Source: Streptomyces finlayi (lineage in GTDB: Bacteria; Actinomycetota; Actinomycetes; Streptomycetales; Streptomycetaceae). From it: a stretch of DNA of 64,000 nucleotides. Below are positions 8,409-17,092 of the stretch, piece by piece; the stretch's first letter is position 1, and every line of letters begins with the position of its first letter. The notes beneath the pieces are model-generated. The model ran no database searches. It was not told the origin of the DNA and worked only from the letters and a program-made list of their open reading frames with translations. Where the stretch lies: assembly GCF_014216315.1 (NCBI RefSeq), contig NZ_CP045702.1, positions 2,976,001 through 3,040,000 of the forward strand, given 5' to 3'. Position numbers and translations under genes: made by a program.

Positions 8409-11120
8409 TCAGGGTGCAACACGGTAGGAGGCGATGGCCTGTTCGTAGATCTCGGTGACGCGGTCGCGCTCGTTCTCCGGGCCGATGACCTGGACGGTGT
8501 GGTAGCGGCCGTCCACGATCATCACGAGGTTGCGGACGTACACCTCACGGCCGCCGCTCTCCTGCCAGGTGAACTGACCTTCCGCCATCACCTGTTGGCC
8601 GACGTCGATACGGCGCAGCCCCGTGGACGAGGACCAGCTGGACTCGCGGAACGGCTGGAGTTCGGGCTCCTTGTCGCGCTGGTAGTCGAGCGGATCGCCG
8701 CCGTTGACCTTGACCGTGTCCCGGCCGGGCACGATCAGCAGGCTGAATCCGTCGCTCCCGTAACGGACCTGACGGTCCGCGTTCGCCGGGCTGCGCCGCC
8801 AGTCCTTGGGCGTGCCGATCTCGAAGCCTTCCGCGTCCTTGCGGAGCACGTACCCCGGGGCGAGCGCGACGGCGGAGCGGCTGGTCTGCGGTTGCTGCGA
8901 ACCGGCCGGTTCCGAGGCCTCGCCGGAAGGCGGCCGGCTGTCCGGCTCGCTCGGGGCGGCCGAACCGGACGGGGTGCCCCGGGTGCCGGTGTCCTCGTCC
9001 GGTCCGGTCTTCGGCATGAACATCAGGGCGTACGCGACGGCGGCGGCCATGGCGAACAGGATGAGCACCAGCAGCAGGCGTCCCAGCCGCCGGGGCGACT
9101 GCCCGTCGTCCCGGCGGGGCGAGGGCGTACGCAGCACCTTGGGGCCCTTGGGCTCACGGGGCAGCCGGGGCTCGCGCCGCGTCGTGTCGTAGCGCGGCTG
9201 CTCGTACCGCTGCTTCTGCTTCCCCTGCCGGTGCCGCCCGTGCGCGGAGCCGCCCGACCGGCCTCGGCGCCTGCGTACCAGCTCACCACGGCGGCGTACG
9301 ACGGGCAGCCGGGTGTCGTCGGGCGACGGCAGGGTGACGACGTCGGTGCCCGCCTCGGGTTCGGGAGCCGAGCGGACGAGGGAACGCAGCCAGCCGCGCA
9401 GCTCTTCGAACTCGGGTCGCTCCGCGGGGTCCTGACGCAGCAGCGACTCGACGACCGGGCGCAGCGCGCCGCACTCCTCCGCGAAGGCGGGCGGTTCGCC
9501 GCACACCATCTGGACGAGTTCGGCCGCGTTCTCCTCGGGATACGGGGCGTGGCCCTGGACGGCGCGGTAGAGGAGCGCGCCGAGGGCCCACAGGTCGGTG
9601 GAGGGGCCGATGGGCGGGGCGAGCTGCCAGTTCTCGTGGACCGGGCCCGCCTGTTCGGGGGCCCAGCGCTCGGTGACCGCGCCGACGACGGCGATCCGGG
9701 CCTGGCGTGCGCGTTCGGCGGCCAGCGGCGTCGCGGGGCCCCGGTAGGCGGGCGCGCTGCTGCCGCTGCCCGCGACGACCTCCTCCCAGCTTCCCAAGGG
9801 TGCGCCCCCGGGGAGCGGCCGGCGTTCCTGGGGGTTGCCGTGGCCGGGCCCCTGGGCCCCACCGAGGCGGCGGGAGTCGGCGCGCAGCGAGTCCTCGCCG
9901 GAGCCGCCCGCGGGCACGGGACGGCCGGAACCGGGGCCGTCGTCCCAGGTGCCGGCCAGATGCACCCGCCGGCCGGGCGGCTCGTCCCGGCCGCCGTCCC
10001 GGCCGCCGTCCCCGCCCCTGTCGCCGTCGTCTTCGTCGTCGTCCTCGTCGTCGTACGGGTCCTCGGCCGTGGAGCTCCAGGCTCCGGGCAGCAGCGGCCG
10101 TTCGGCCGGGGGCCGTCGGCCCGGCAGGGCGTCCCGCCCGTCCTCTTCGCCGCCCTGCTCCTCGCCGACCCGGCCGGCCGCACGCGCGCCCGCGCGGTAC
10201 GCCGCGATGGCTCCGGCGCGCGCGGCACGCAGCTGGGCGGCGCTCCCGGCGCCGGGCTCGGCGACAGGGGCGGGAACAGGCACGGCGGGGTGCGCGGGGC
10301 GGGGTACGAGCTCCTGGCCGTCGGCCGCGCTCGGCGCCGGCCCGAAGGGCGGGGCGTCGAGCGCGGCGGGCGGGCGGGAGGCCGGCACCCCGGCGGCGGG
10401 CCGCGGGCGGTACGGGTCCGTGGCGGGGCCTGCGGGCGGCACGTAGGGGCCGGTGGGACCGGACTCGACCGCCGGGGCCGCGTAGCCGTCCTCGTCGTCC
10501 GTACGCGGCGCCGGAACGTACCCGCAGAGCGCTTCCTCGGCCGCCCCGGCGGCCAGGCCGGTCAGCACGACGCGGCCGTCGTCGCAGATCAGCACCGTGC
10601 GCACGGTGATGTTGCGGTGGGTCCAGCCGTGCGCGTGGAGCACGGCCAGGGCCGTCAGCACGTCGGAGCCGATCTCGGCGGCCCGGTACGGGTTGAGCGG
10701 TCGCTCCGCGAGCAGCGCCGCGAGCGGGCGGGCCTCGACCAGTTCGCTCACGATCCAGAGCGACCCCTCCTCGGCGAACACGTCGAAGACCTGGTCGAGC
10801 CGGGGGTGGTCGGGGACCTGGGCGGCTGCCTGCGCCGCCTCGATCGCGCGCCGTACCGCGGGGTCCGTGGACCTGCGCACCGTGCGGCCGGTGGCGAGCC
10901 TGGCGGCGGGGGGCGGCCCGTCCGCGCGGAAGGCGCGCGGGTCCCGGCCGTCGTCGAGCACCTCGGCCTCGACGACCTCCGGCAACGGCACCTGCCGCAC
11001 CAGGACTTCCTGGCCGCTGTATGTGTCGAACGCCCGGGTCTCGACCAGTTCGTACGCGTCGGACGGGGGCAGCGGAAGGCGGTAGCGGTCGGCAAGCACC
11101 CGACCCGCATAGTCGTCCAC
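8409..11120 (-). CDS. Membrane pseudokinase related to Ser/Thr kinases
   Basis: This 903-residue protein has the kinase fold but has lost the catalytic residues. The glycine loop is unrecognisable, the Lys of beta-strand 3 is Arg (VLVRQV), HRD is HRN (168-170), and DFG is replaced by GLA (188-190). The C-lobe continues (WAPEQ, then DLWALGALLY) only after an inserted Pro/Gly/Asp-rich segment of nearly 300 residues in the activation region, which contains a strongly acidic patch. One membrane helix follows (LLLVLILFAMAAAVAYALMF), then an external domain like those of its neighbours. It is likely a scaffold or regulator of the two flanking kinases. The GTG start has a GGGAGG site. Confidence 0.85.
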   Translation of the reverse strand: MDDYAGRVLADRYRLPLPPSDAYELVETRAFDTYSGQEVLVRQVPLPEVVEAEVLDDGRDPRAFRADGPPPAARLATGRTVRRSTDPAVRRAIEAAQAAAQVPDHPRLDQVFDVFAEEGSLWIVSELVEARPLAALLAERPLNPYRAAEIGSDVLTALAVLHAHGWTHRNITVRTVLICDDGRVVLTGLAAGAAEEALCGYVPAPRTDDEDGYAAPAVESGPTGPYVPPAGPATDPYRPRPAAGVPASRPPAALDAPPFGPAPSAADGQELVPRPAHPAVPVPAPVAEPGAGSAAQLRAARAGAIAAYRAGARAAGRVGEEQGGEEDGRDALPGRRPPAERPLLPGAWSSTAEDPYDDEDDDEDDGDRGGDGGRDGGRDEPPGRRVHLAGTWDDGPGSGRPVPAGGSGEDSLRADSRRLGGAQGPGHGNPQERRPLPGGAPLGSWEEVVAGSGSSAPAYRGPATPLAAERARQARIAVVGAVTERWAPEQAGPVHENWQLAPPIGPSTDLWALGALLYRAVQGHAPYPEENAAELVQMVCGEPPAFAEECGALRPVVESLLRQDPAERPEFEELRGWLRSLVRSAPEPEAGTDVVTLPSPDDTRLPVVRRRGELVRRRRGRSGGSAHGRHRQGKQKQRYEQPRYDTTRREPRLPREPKGPKVLRTPSPRRDDGQSPRRLGRLLLVLILFAMAAAVAYALMFMPKTGPDEDTGTRGTPSGSAAPSEPDSRPPSGEASEPAGSQQPQTSRSAVALAPGYVLRKDAEGFEIGTPKDWRRSPANADRQVRYGSDGFSLLIVPGRDTVKVNGGDPLDYQRDKEPELQPFRESSWSSSTGLRRIDVGQQVMAEGQFTWQESGGREVYVRNLVMIVDGRYHTVQVIGPENERDRVTEIYEQAIASYRVAP

Positions 11121-11301
11121 GACGCCTCCCCAGAGCGCGCTGTCCCCCGGTCACCGAGTGTGCATGAAGCCGTCAATCATGGTCACTTGCCGTGCAATTG
11201 ACCCGTCGTTCCGGCTGCCTACGGTCCTCGGCCTCTCACGATACGTGTCAAGTCGCCGCCGCGCGGCCGGGTCACCGCAACCCGGCCGTTCCGCGGCTCC
11301 G

Positions 11302-13257
11302 TCAGTCGGTCGGCCGGAAGGTGGCGAACGCCGTCTCGCGGAGGGTGCGGCACTGCTTGCCGTTCCATTCGCCCGCCTTGCAGCTGATCATGATCGAGTA
11401 GCCGTGCGTGGCGTCGGCCTTGAAGCCCCGGTTCAGTATCCGGATGCGCTGCCCCTCCTGGTTCCGCTCGAACTTCCAGTCGGCGACCGTGGGATAGCCG
11501 TTGTACTCGACCGTTTCGATGCCGAGGTGCCTGTAGCCGTCGCTGAGGGCCTTGGTACCCGCGACCGCTCCCGCCCACGCGGCGGCGGCGTCGTCCCCGG
11601 GCGAACCGTTGTAGTCGACCTGGACGCGGGGGAAGCCGCCGTCGACGGCGTATATCTGACCGGAGTTGCGGCCCGCGATCTTGTAGGGCGTGAAGTCCTC
11701 GGGCATCGCCATGACGAAGTGGAACCGCTTGTCGGTGACCCGCTCGTACCCGGCGGGCAGCGCGTCGGCGGGGTCCGGCTTGTCGGTCTCCGGGTCCTTG
11801 GATGGCTTGTCGGAGGGCTTGTCGGAGGGCTTGTCGGACGGCTTGTCCGTGCCCTTCTCCTCACCGTTCTTCCCGCTCTCGTCCGTGCCCTTGCCCGAGG
11901 CGTCGGTGCCGCCCCCGGCGGCTCCCGCCGACGCGGACGGGTCACCCCCGGCGGAGCCGCCGCCCTGCGGGTCCTCGTCGCCGCCGAGGCTGAACGCGAG
12001 GACCGTGCCGACGACGGCGAGTACGACGATGCCCGCGATGACGGCCAGCGTGCGGCGCGGCACCACGTCGGTGAGCGAGGCCCGGTTCCGGGTGGTGGGT
12101 GAACCCGCGGGACGCTGCGGAGGCACGCCGGCGGCCGAAGCCGTCGCGGTGGCCGCCGCGGGTCCCGCCTTGGCGTTGCGCACGGAGCGCAGTGCGCCGC
12201 GCAGCCGCTCCCGGGTGCCGTCGCCGGAGCCCCCGGACGCTCCGGCCGTGACCGGCGCGGACTTGCCGGCAGGCTTCGGGACTGATCTCGCCTGGACCTT
12301 GGGCGCCCGCTTCGGCGGCGCCCCGGCGGCCGCCGCCGCGACCTCGGCGTCCGTGGGCAGCGCCATGATCTGCGTGTCGTCGGCGGGCGGGGGAACGGGC
12401 TGCTCGGGCGTGTTGATCACGTCGTTGAGCAGAGCGCGCGCTCCGGCGTCGTCGAGCCGCTGCTCGGGGTCCCTGACCAGCAGGCCGTAGATGACCTCCT
12501 CCAGCGGCCCCGCGTTCCTGGGCGGGTCGAGCGGTTCGGTCATGACCGCGGTCAGGGTGGCGATCGCCGACCCCTTGTCGTAGGGCGGGCAGCCCTCGAC
12601 GCTCGCGTACAGCAGTCCACCGAGCGACCACAGGTCGGCGGGCGGTCCCGGCTTGTGCCCCCGGGCGCGCTCCGGCGAGATGTACGAGGGCGCGCCGACG
12701 AGCATGCCCGTCGAGGTGACGGACGGGTCGCCCTCGACCTGGGCGATGCCGAAGTCGGTCAGTACGACGCGGCCGTCCTCGGAGATCAACACGTTCGACG
12801 GCTTCACGTCGCGGTGCAGAATGCCCTCGCGGTGCGCCTGGCGCAGCACGTCGAGGATGGCGAGGCCCACCTCGGCCGCGCGCTTCGGCGTCAGCGTCCC
12901 GTCCTCACGGATCGCCTCGGCGAGGGACTTGCCCTCGATGAGTTCCATGACGATCCACGGCCGGTCGTCCTCCTCGACGACGTCGTAGACCGTCACCGCG
13001 CCGTTGTTACGGATCCTGGCGATCGCCTTCGCCTCACGCAGGGTGCGCGTGATCAGCCGACGCTTCTCGTCCTCGTCGATGGCCGAGGGGAAACGCAGTT
13101 CCTTGACCGCCACCGTGCGGCCCAGCGTCTCGTCGACGGCGCGCCAGACCGTGCCCATTCCGCCCCGGCCGAGCACCTCCCCGAGGCGGTAGCGCCCCGC
13201 GAGAAGACGGTCTTCCTTGTCCCGTTGGGGCTCCCGTGCCTGCTCCGCCTCCGACAT
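11302..13257 (-). CDS. Transmembrane serine/threonine protein kinase
   Basis: This 651-residue kinase is first of the three-gene cluster. All catalytic motifs are present: GRGGMG (30-35), Lys52, HRDVKPSN (Asp150), TDFGIA (Asp168) and ISPERARG. A Pro/Ala-rich linker leads to one membrane helix near 400-425, a Ser/Gly-rich region, four KPSD-type repeats, and an external domain of about 150 residues beginning near LPAGYERVTDKRF that resembles those of the two downstream genes. It should transduce envelope signals by Ser/Thr phosphorylation. The ATG start follows an AGAGGGGA site. Spacing to the pseudokinase gene is 181 bp, so the three may be transcribed together or separately. Confidence 0.93.
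   Translation of the reverse strand: MSEAEQAREPQRDKEDRLLAGRYRLGEVLGRGGMGTVWRAVDETLGRTVAVKELRFPSAIDEDEKRRLITRTLREAKAIARIRNNGAVTVYDVVEEDDRPWIVMELIEGKSLAEAIREDGTLTPKRAAEVGLAILDVLRQAHREGILHRDVKPSNVLISEDGRVVLTDFGIAQVEGDPSVTSTGMLVGAPSYISPERARGHKPGPPADLWSLGGLLYASVEGCPPYDKGSAIATLTAVMTEPLDPPRNAGPLEEVIYGLLVRDPEQRLDDAGARALLNDVINTPEQPVPPPADDTQIMALPTDAEVAAAAAGAPPKRAPKVQARSVPKPAGKSAPVTAGASGGSGDGTRERLRGALRSVRNAKAGPAAATATASAAGVPPQRPAGSPTTRNRASLTDVVPRRTLAVIAGIVVLAVVGTVLAFSLGGDEDPQGGGSAGGDPSASAGAAGGGTDASGKGTDESGKNGEEKGTDKPSDKPSDKPSDKPSKDPETDKPDPADALPAGYERVTDKRFHFVMAMPEDFTPYKIAGRNSGQIYAVDGGFPRVQVDYNGSPGDDAAAAWAGAVAGTKALSDGYRHLGIETVEYNGYPTVADWKFERNQEGQRIRILNRGFKADATHGYSIMISCKAGEWNGKQCRTLRETAFATFRPTD
11804..11846. 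repeat. 12-bp in-frame tandem repeat (KPSD units) in the kinase gene
   Basis: GGCTTGTCGGAG occurs twice, followed by GGCTTGTCGGAC and a partial copy. On the coding strand it encodes repeated Lys-Pro-Ser-Asp in the external stalk. Such repeats can change length by slippage without breaking the frame. Confidence 0.85.
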
Positions 13258-13533
13258 GCGTCCCCTCTGCGATCAACCCGCCCTGGCAGAGCGTTCATTG
13301 TCTCTCACCCCGGGACCGGTCCCGGTGCCGGGTCCGGCCGGTGAGCGTGCCCAGCGAATCACACCTGGGTCCCGTAGCCTCCCGCCTCCCCCGGCTCACC
13401 GTCCGGAACGGCGGCCCGCAGCGGCGCCGTGGGCCCGCAACAGCACCTACCCGTCACACGACTTCTACGCATCGGGCGTCCCGCCCGTCCGGCCGGGACG
13501 CCAACCCGGGCCCGGCGAGACAACGCTGACCCG

Positions 13534-13699
13534 CTAGGTCCTGTCTGGAGTTCCAGCGCGGGAGAAGGAGCGGCGTCCGGTGCCGTCGAATCCAAGGCGG
13601 AGGAGGGAGCGATGGCGGAGCCCTCGCGACTGACGACAACGCCGGAGGCGGCGGTGCCGGACGCCGCGACGCCGCGGGGGAACTCCAGACAGGACCTAG
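13534..13699. repeat. Hairpin element A (166 bp, 21-bp terminal inverted repeats)
   Basis: The ends 13534-13554 and 13679-13699 are perfectly complementary over 21 bp, each beginning or ending with CTAG. Inside are four blocks shared with the element at 52.7 kb: AGAAGGAGCGG (13563), CAAGGCGGAGGA (13593), TGACGACAACGCCG (13631) and CGCGACGCCG (13665). The spacers are 19, 26 and 20 nt. Spacers 1 and 3 pair with each other, and spacer 2 forms its own hairpin with the loop GGA. The right end supplies the stop codon of glpD. No coding capacity. It may be a non-autonomous mobile element or a structured RNA. Confidence 0.85.
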
Positions 13700-15402
13700 A
13701 TCGGCACGATGTCCGGCGCCCCCAGCCGGGCCGCGTCGGCCGTCTGGTCGTCCGGCTGGCGCTGGGACTCCCGTTCCGCCTCCACCCTCTTCTCGTAGTG
13801 CTCGACCTCCCGGTCGATCCGGCCGCTGTCCCAGCCCAGCACCGGCGCCATCAGCTCGGCACAGAGCCGTGCGCTGCGGGTGCCCCGGTCGAAGGTCTCG
13901 ATGGAGATGCGGGTGCGCCGGGTCAGTACGTCGTCCAGGTGGCGGGCCCCTTCGTGCGAGGCGGCGTAGACGATCTCCGCGCGCAGGTAGTCGTCAGCGG
14001 CCGGCAGTGGTTCGCCCAGGGACGGATCGGCCGCGATCAGATCGAGGAGTTCGTCGGTCAGCGAGCCGTAGCGGTTGAGGAGATGCTCCAGCCTGGCCAC
14101 ATGCAGACCGGTCCGGGCCGCGATCCTGGCCCGCGCGTTCCACAGGGCCCGGTACCCCTCGGCGCCCAGCAGCGGAATGTCCTCGGTGACACAGGCCGCC
14201 ACCCGCTGGTCGAGCCCGTGCACCGCCTCGTCCACCGCGTCCTTCGCCATCACCCGGTACGTCGTGTACTTGCCGCCCGCGACGACGACGAGACCGGGCA
14301 GGGGGTGCGCCACCGTGTGCTCGCGCGACAGCTTGCTCGTGGCGTCCGACTCCCCTGCCAGCAAAGGCCGCAGACCCGCGTAGACGCCCTGTACGTCGTC
14401 CCTGGTCAGGGGCGTGGCCAGTACCGAGTTCACATGCTCCAGCAGATAGTCGATATCGGCGCTGGACGCGGCCGGGTGCGTCTTGTCCAGGTCCCATTCG
14501 GTGTCCGTCGTGCCGACGATCCAGTGCCGGCCCCAGGGGATGACGAACAGCACGGACTTCTCGGTCCGCAGGATCAGCCCGGTCGAGGAGTGGATGCGGT
14601 CCTTCGGTACGACCAGATGGATGCCCTTGGAGGCGCGGACGTGGAACTGTCCGCGCTCGCCGATCAGCGCCTGGGTGTCGTCCGTCCACACCCCGGTCGC
14701 GTTCACCACCTGTTTGGCCCTGACCTCGTAGACGCCGCCGGCCTCGACGTCCTCCACCCGGGCGCCCACGACCCGTTCCCCCTCACGGAGGAATCCGATG
14801 ACCCGCGCCCGGTTCGCCACGTGTGCGCCGTAGATGGCTGCGGTGCGCACCAGCGTGGCCACGTAGCGGGCGTCGTCCATCTGGGCGTCGTAGTACTGCA
14901 GCGCCCCGACCAGGGCGTCCTTCTTCAGTGCGGGAGCGACCCGCAGAGCCTGGCGGCGGGAGAGATGGCGGTGGGTGGGCAGCCCGCGGCCGTGTCCCGA
15001 GGACACGGACATCGCGTCGTAGAGAGCGACGCCCGAGCCCGCGTACAGCCGCTCCCAGCCCTTGTGCCGCAGGGGGTAGAGGAACGGCACCGGCTTCACC
15101 AGATGCGGCGCCAGCCGTTCCAGCAGCAGCCCGCGTTCCTTGAGCGCCTCCCGCACCAGCGCGAAGTCGAGCATCTCCAGATAGCGCAGACCGCCGTGGA
15201 CCAGCTTGCTCGACCTGCTCGACGTGCCGGACGCCCAGTCGCGCGCTTCGACCAGTCCCGTCGAGAGTCCCCTGGTGGCCGCGTCCAGTGCGGTCCCGGC
15301 GCCGACCACGCCCGCCCCCACGACCAGCACGTCCAACTCGCGCTCGGCCATCGCGGCGAGCGCCTCGGCACGCTCGGCGGGTCCCAGTGTCGCTGTCCTC
15401 AC
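13696..15402 (-). CDS. glpD: Glycerol-3-phosphate dehydrogenase, FAD-dependent
   Basis: The enzyme oxidises sn-glycerol 3-phosphate to dihydroxyacetone phosphate at the membrane, feeding electrons to quinones. The 568 residues include the FAD dinucleotide motif VVGAGVVGAG near residues 26-35, followed by SSRSSKLVHGGLRYLE and later GGKYTTYRVMA, all typical of GlpD; a C-terminal helical cap follows. The GTG start has a GGGAGG site. The stop codon TAG lies inside the CTAG terminus of the repeat element at 13534-13699, so the element inserted at, or formed, the gene end. An AT-rich region upstream probably carries its promoter and operator. Confidence 0.95.
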   Translation of the reverse strand: MRTATLGPAERAEALAAMAERELDVLVVGAGVVGAGTALDAATRGLSTGLVEARDWASGTSSRSSKLVHGGLRYLEMLDFALVREALKERGLLLERLAPHLVKPVPFLYPLRHKGWERLYAGSGVALYDAMSVSSGHGRGLPTHRHLSRRQALRVAPALKKDALVGALQYYDAQMDDARYVATLVRTAAIYGAHVANRARVIGFLREGERVVGARVEDVEAGGVYEVRAKQVVNATGVWTDDTQALIGERGQFHVRASKGIHLVVPKDRIHSSTGLILRTEKSVLFVIPWGRHWIVGTTDTEWDLDKTHPAASSADIDYLLEHVNSVLATPLTRDDVQGVYAGLRPLLAGESDATSKLSREHTVAHPLPGLVVVAGGKYTTYRVMAKDAVDEAVHGLDQRVAACVTEDIPLLGAEGYRALWNARARIAARTGLHVARLEHLLNRYGSLTDELLDLIAADPSLGEPLPAADDYLRAEIVYAASHEGARHLDDVLTRRTRISIETFDRGTRSARLCAELMAPVLGWDSGRIDREVEHYEKRVEAERESQRQPDDQTADAARLGAPDIVPI

Positions 15403-15540
15403 TGCTGCCTCCCGGTAGATCGGGTGTCCGGCACGTGCTGCGGGTCGGCGCGATGCCGGCCGACTGTGCCCACGACTCGATTCTGTCCGCGGACCGCGAC
15501 TTCAGCCACCGCCTGTGGACAACACCCGGCGACTGGCGTC

Positions 15541-15590
15541 ACACAATGCGACATATAGGTCATATTTACGCTTAGTCTGACATTGCGCTG
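15541..15590. promoter_or_regulatory. AT-rich regulatory region upstream of glpD
   Basis: The 309-bp gap between glpD and the divergent dehydrogenase gene holds one conspicuously AT-rich island. Inverted CAATG and CATTG motifs flank ATATAGGTCATATTTACG. This is probably the glpD promoter and operator region. The regulator is not identifiable from sequence; a glycerol repressor such as GylR would be the obvious candidate. Confidence 0.4.
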
Positions 15591-15646
15591 TCCCCAGCAG
15601 TTGCGCTTTCCGGCCTCATGGTCTTCGGGCGCGTCGCGTCCGCCCC

Positions 15647-15690
15647 TGATCCACCGGACAGACCCCGGCCATGATCCGCCGGACAGGCCC
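15647..15690. repeat. Pair of 19-bp direct repeats before the nucleotide-sugar dehydrogenase
   Basis: TGATCCACCGGACAGACCC (15647-15665) and TGATCCGCCGGACAGGCCC (15672-15690) match at 17 of 19 positions, 25 bp apart. The second runs into CCCTAG, so GACAGGCCCTAG closely resembles the terminus GACAGGACCTAG of element A. These may be solitary ends of related elements. Confidence 0.6.
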
Positions 15691-15711
15691 TAGGGAAGGA
15701 CGACCCTCCAC

Positions 15712-16974
15712 ATGCCCGCAGACCTCGCTGTCATCGGACTCGGTCATCTCGGCCTGCCCCTCGCCCAAGCCGCCGCGGCAGCGGGCATCCAGACCGTCGG
15801 CTACGACACCGATCCCCGGCCCTTCACCGAACTCTCCGCGGGCCGCAGCCCCGTCGAGGGCTCACTCAGCGCCCCGGACATCCGCCGGATGCTCTCCGGA
15901 GGATTCCGCCCCACCACCAACCCGGCCGAACTGGGCCGGGTCCGTACCGCCGTCATCTGCGCCCCCACCCCTCTCGGCGCGGACCGCACCCTGGACCTCG
16001 GCGCCCTCGGCGAAGCGGCCCGAGCGCTGGCCGCCCGGCTGCGCCCGCACACCACCGTGCTGCTCGAGTCCGCCGTACCCCCCGGCACCACGGAGAACTT
16101 CCTGCGGCCCCTCCTGGAAGAGGGCTCGGGGCTGCGCGCCGGACGCGACTTCCACCTCGCCTACTCCCCCAGCCGTCTCGACCCGGGCAGCCGCACCCAC
16201 CTCTACTCCAACACCCCGAAGGTGATCGGCGGCCTCACCCCGGCATGCACCGAGTCGGCCGCCGCGTTCTACGGCCGGCTCACCGACAAGGTCGTCCGGG
16301 CCCGCGGGCCGCGCGAGGCCGAGATGACCAAGGTCCTGGAGACCAACTTCCGGCACGTCAACATCGCTCTGGTCAACGAGATGGCCGTGCTCTGCCACGA
16401 CCTCGGTGTCGACTTCTGGGACGTCATCAGGTGCGCCGAGACGAAGCCCTTCGGTTTCCAGCCCTTCCGCCCCGGCCCCGGGGTCGGCGGACACGGCACC
16501 CCGGTGGACCCCGGCTGCCTCCCGTACAGCAGCCGCACTCCGGGCCACCCGTTGCGCATGGTCTCGCTCGCCCAGGAGATCAACGACCGGATGCCCCAGT
16601 ACGTGATCCAGCGCTGCGCCACCCTCCTCAACGAACACGGCAAGTCCGCCCGGGGCGCCCGCGTGCTGCTCCTCGGAGTCACGTACAAGCCGGATCTCGC
16701 CGACCAGGAGGCGTCCCCCGCCCGGGAGATCGCGGGCCGGCTGATGGACATGGGCGCACAGGTCGGCTACCACGACCCGCACGTGCTGGACTGGCGCGTA
16801 CGCGAACTGCCCGTCCCCCGCGCCGACTCGCTCTACGAGGCCGCCGCCGCCGCCGATCTGACGGTGCTTCTCCAGCACCACCGCACGTACGACCTCCAGG
16901 GCCTCGCGGTGAAGGCCCAACTCCTCCTGGACACCCGGGGAGCGACCCCGGCGGGAGCCGCGCACCGGCTCTGA
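15712..16974 (+). CDS. UDP-glucose/GDP-mannose dehydrogenase family protein lacking the catalytic Cys
   Basis: Family members oxidise a nucleotide-sugar C6 alcohol to the acid in two NAD+-dependent steps for surface polysaccharides. The 420 residues show the N-terminal Rossmann motif GLGHLG, the conserved Lys/Asn region EMTKVLETNFRHVNIALVNE, and the C-terminal domain with GVTYKPDLADQEASP. The motif that normally reads GGHCxPVDP is GGHGTPVDP here: Gly262 replaces the thiohemiacetal-forming Cys. Another Cys lies six residues on (DPGCLPY). Full oxidation may be impaired, or the protein has a changed reaction. RBS GGGAAGGA. It stands alone. Confidence 0.85.
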   Translation: MPADLAVIGLGHLGLPLAQAAAAAGIQTVGYDTDPRPFTELSAGRSPVEGSLSAPDIRRMLSGGFRPTTNPAELGRVRTAVICAPTPLGADRTLDLGALGEAARALAARLRPHTTVLLESAVPPGTTENFLRPLLEEGSGLRAGRDFHLAYSPSRLDPGSRTHLYSNTPKVIGGLTPACTESAAAFYGRLTDKVVRARGPREAEMTKVLETNFRHVNIALVNEMAVLCHDLGVDFWDVIRCAETKPFGFQPFRPGPGVGGHGTPVDPGCLPYSSRTPGHPLRMVSLAQEINDRMPQYVIQRCATLLNEHGKSARGARVLLLGVTYKPDLADQEASPAREIAGRLMDMGAQVGYHDPHVLDWRVRELPVPRADSLYEAAAAADLTVLLQHHRTYDLQGLAVKAQLLLDTRGATPAGAAHRL

Positions 16975-17092
16975 AGCCACCGTCCGCCCAATTCCCGCAA
17001 GGGATTTCGGTGGGCGTTGTCCGAGCGGACTGCTAGCCTGCGGCTTCACTTCTCGCACAGTCGTACGCTTCCGTCCCAGGGGGACATCCACC

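Noticed and set aside
8289..11201. Long open frame on the plus strand opposite the pseudokinase
   Set aside because: It is the antisense shadow of a coding region with strong codon bias; composition is Arg/Gly/Val-rich without any family signature or ribosome-binding site.
11804..11846. CRISPR-like or regulatory repeat
   Set aside because: The 12-bp units have no spacers and are in frame in the kinase stalk, encoding Lys-Pro-Ser-Asp repeats.
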